A model generated the notes under the pieces. It searched no databases. It was not told the DNA's origin and saw only the letters and a list, made by a program, of their open reading frames with translations. Positions 62,684 through 64,000 of a stretch of 64,000 nucleotides of DNA are shown here, piece by piece. Position 1 is the first letter of the stretch, and every line of letters begins with the position of its first letter. A program made the position numbers and the translations under genes. This stretch comes from Brucella grignonensis (GTDB taxonomy: Bacteria > Pseudomonadota > Alphaproteobacteria > Rhizobiales > Rhizobiaceae). The DNA is taken from contig NZ_NNRL01000148.1 in NCBI RefSeq assembly GCF_002252505.1, forward strand, positions 124,001-188,000, written 5' to 3'.

Positions 62684-63445
62684 TCAGGCTGTCAGGAAAG
62701 GCAGAACCCAATCGGCGATCAGCTTGATTGAAAGACCGAAAAGCGTGAGCTGAACCAACAGGAAAAACGGACCATCCGGGATGATGCGAGTGAGCTTTGC
62801 TCCGACAAATGTTCCTATGATGGCAGCAGGCAAAAGCCAAAGTCCAAGCGACCAGTCGAGATTGGAGAATTGTTGCAATTGCCAGTAAGGGATCAGCTTA
62901 ACCGCGTTGACGATCGCAAAAAGGATGGTCGAGGTGCCTGCAAAAACAAGCTTCTCAAGATGCTGCGGCAACACATACATCTGGAATGGCGGGGCGCCCG
63001 AATGCGAAACAAAGCTCGTAAGACCAGTGAGAATACCCCAGAATGTTCCGCCCGGAATATCCGCCTTGCGTGCCTGACGTCGATATTTTGCGCCAACCCA
63101 TACATTGAAGCAGAAGAAGAGGCCGACAAGCCCCACAAGCATTCCAATGAATGTGCTTGAAAGGTGCGAACTGAAAAACCAGCCAAGGCCGATGCCGACA
63201 ATAGCGGCAGGGGTAAGGATTGCCAGATTTCGTGCTGAAAAATGATGGCGGTAGAGATACAGGCCGAACATGTCGCTGACGACATAGATCGGCAGCAAAA
63301 GAGCGGCAGCCGTGACCGGTGAAATAACCAACGCCATCAGTGGCACTGAAAGTGTCCCGACCGAAGGCAATCCGCCTTTCGACAGCCCAACCAGAAAAGC
63401 CGCGATAACGGCAACTGTCATAAACAGCGGGGTATGTTCGAGCAT
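62684..63445 (-). CDS. TSUP (TauE/SafE) family membrane permease
   Basis: A 253-residue membrane protein with about eight hydrophobic segments. GLSKGGLPSVGTLSVPLMAL in the first third and GTFWGILTGLTSFVSHSGAPPFQMYVLPQ in the middle are the paired TSUP signatures. Family members export or import sulfite, sulfoacetate or related anions. It lies 57 bp upstream of the FAD dehydrogenase gene on the same strand and may be cotranscribed with it. Confidence 0.88.
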   Translation of the reverse strand: MLEHTPLFMTVAVIAAFLVGLSKGGLPSVGTLSVPLMALVISPVTAAALLLPIYVVSDMFGLYLYRHHFSARNLAILTPAAIVGIGLGWFFSSHLSSTFIGMLVGLVGLFFCFNVWVGAKYRRQARKADIPGGTFWGILTGLTSFVSHSGAPPFQMYVLPQHLEKLVFAGTSTILFAIVNAVKLIPYWQLQQFSNLDWSLGLWLLPAAIIGTFVGAKLTRIIPDGPFFLLVQLTLFGLSIKLIADWVLPFLTA

Positions 63446-63494
63446 TCAGACAGTTACCGTATCTAAATTAACAAAGGGGTTTAGGCTGTATTTC

Positions 63495-64000
63495 TCAGCT
63501 ATGCGCCCATTCCCAATAAAGCGAACGTGCGCGCTTGGTAACAGCACCATATTCCAGCTTGCGTTCATCAAAACCGATGATCGGCACAACCTTGCTCATA
63601 TTGCCGGTCGAGAAGATTTCATCTGCTTCGCGGAAGTCCTGAACGTTGAGTGTCGTTTCGTGGACGCTGACGCCCGCCTGACGCAGAAGCTTGATGACGC
63701 GCTGGCGCGTAATGCCATTCAGGAATGTACCGTTTGGAACCGGAGTGAAAACTTCACCACCGCGAACCATAAAGACATTCGAGGTGGCTGTTTCTGCGAC
63801 ATTGCCGAGAACATCGGTAACAAGCGCATTGTGAAAGCCCTTGGCTTTGGCTTCGCGCAACATGCGGCCATTGTTCGGATAAAGGCATGCAGCCTTGGCA
63901 TTAACCGGCATAACCTCGAGATAAGGACGGCGGAAAGATGTCGTCGTAACAGTAAAACCTTTTGGCTCAACCATAGGAATGGCCTCAAGGCAAAGGGCAA
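63495..64000 (-). CDS. ilvE: branched-chain amino acid aminotransferase, C-terminal part (truncated by window end)
   Basis: The visible 168 residues are the C-terminal part of a class IV PLP aminotransferase. TTTSFRRPYLEVMPVNAKAACLYPN, VTDVLGNVAETATSNVFMV and TPVPNGTFLNGITRQRVI are characteristic of IlvE. The reading frame stays open to the window edge, so the PLP-lysine region lies outside. Biosynthetic IlvE is the most likely function. Confidence 0.88.
   Translation of the reverse strand, partial: ALCLEAIPMVEPKGFTVTTTSFRRPYLEVMPVNAKAACLYPNNGRMLREAKAKGFHNALVTDVLGNVAETATSNVFMVRGGEVFTPVPNGTFLNGITRQRVIKLLRQAGVSVHETTLNVQDFREADEIFSTGNMSKVVPIIGFDERKLEYGAVTKRARSLYWEWAHS

Overview
The window looks like an alpha-proteobacterial replicon of the Brucellaceae (Brucella/Ochrobactrum clade), probably the second chromosome. 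This is inferred from gene content. The rhizobial iol cluster has an RpiR-type regulator. There is a type II lumazine synthase (RibH2) behind an FMN riboswitch. A DUF1612 protein, a VirK-like protein, DUF3775 and mosaic palindromic repeats of the rhizobial/Brucella kind also occur. No rRNA, tRNA, CRISPR array, transposase or phage gene was seen. About 45 protein genes are packed tightly; nearly all are metabolic or transport genes.

Layout. 1-2 kb: the end of an ABC importer operon (permease tail, ATPase) and an inositol-monophosphatase-family gene. 2-9.7 kb: inositol catabolism, iolC-iolD-iolE-iolB on the minus strand behind the repressor gene iolR, with iolG divergent; repeated 9-bp half-sites flank iolR. 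9.8-13.1 kb: a DUF1612 protein, then an OxyR-like regulator divergent from ahpC-ahpD. 13.1-16.8 kb: an MHS-family transporter, a small secreted metal-ligand-rich protein and a multicopper oxidase. 16.8-22.3 kb: a DadA-like oxidoreductase divergent from a Fe(III)-type ABC importer. 22.3-25.2 kb: a small membrane protein, a DUF442 protein, fdhD and riboswitch-controlled ribH2. 25.4-30 kb: a glucose-type ABC importer (gtsABCD). 30-35 kb: a VirK-like protein, a 33-residue membrane peptide with an ideal ribosome-binding site, a DHA2 drug exporter and ppx-rlmE. 35-37.5 kb: a cystine ABC importer. 37.6-49.2 kb: a fused 5-oxoprolinase divergent from a MarR regulator, a peptide ABC importer and an M14-type peptidase. 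49.2-57.7 kb: a catecholate-siderophore uptake operon (TonB receptor, periplasmic esterase, FatB/D/C/E-like ABC) divergent from an unusual LysR-TrpD2 fusion. 57.7-58.7 kb: a decayed in-frame fusion of an aminotransferase and a 2-oxoglutarate oxygenase. 58.8-64 kb: a palindromic repeat, an aldehyde dehydrogenase, DUF3775, an FAD dehydrogenase, a TSUP permease and the end of ilvE.

How the parts work together. The region is mainly scavenging: inositol, glucose, cystine, peptides/pyroglutamate, ferric iron and ferric catecholates are each served by a dedicated importer, often with its own regulator divergently placed and a palindrome between. All five places where a solute-binding-protein gene is followed by its permease gene contain a different strong hairpin, consistent with selective stabilisation of the binding-protein mRNA. 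The most unusual items are the LysR-TrpD2 fusion, the oxoprolinase/MarR/peptide-importer/M14 locus, the 33-residue membrane peptide with tandem TGTAAC repeats upstream, the OxyR relative lacking the second redox cysteine, and the broken fusion gene at 57.75 kb.
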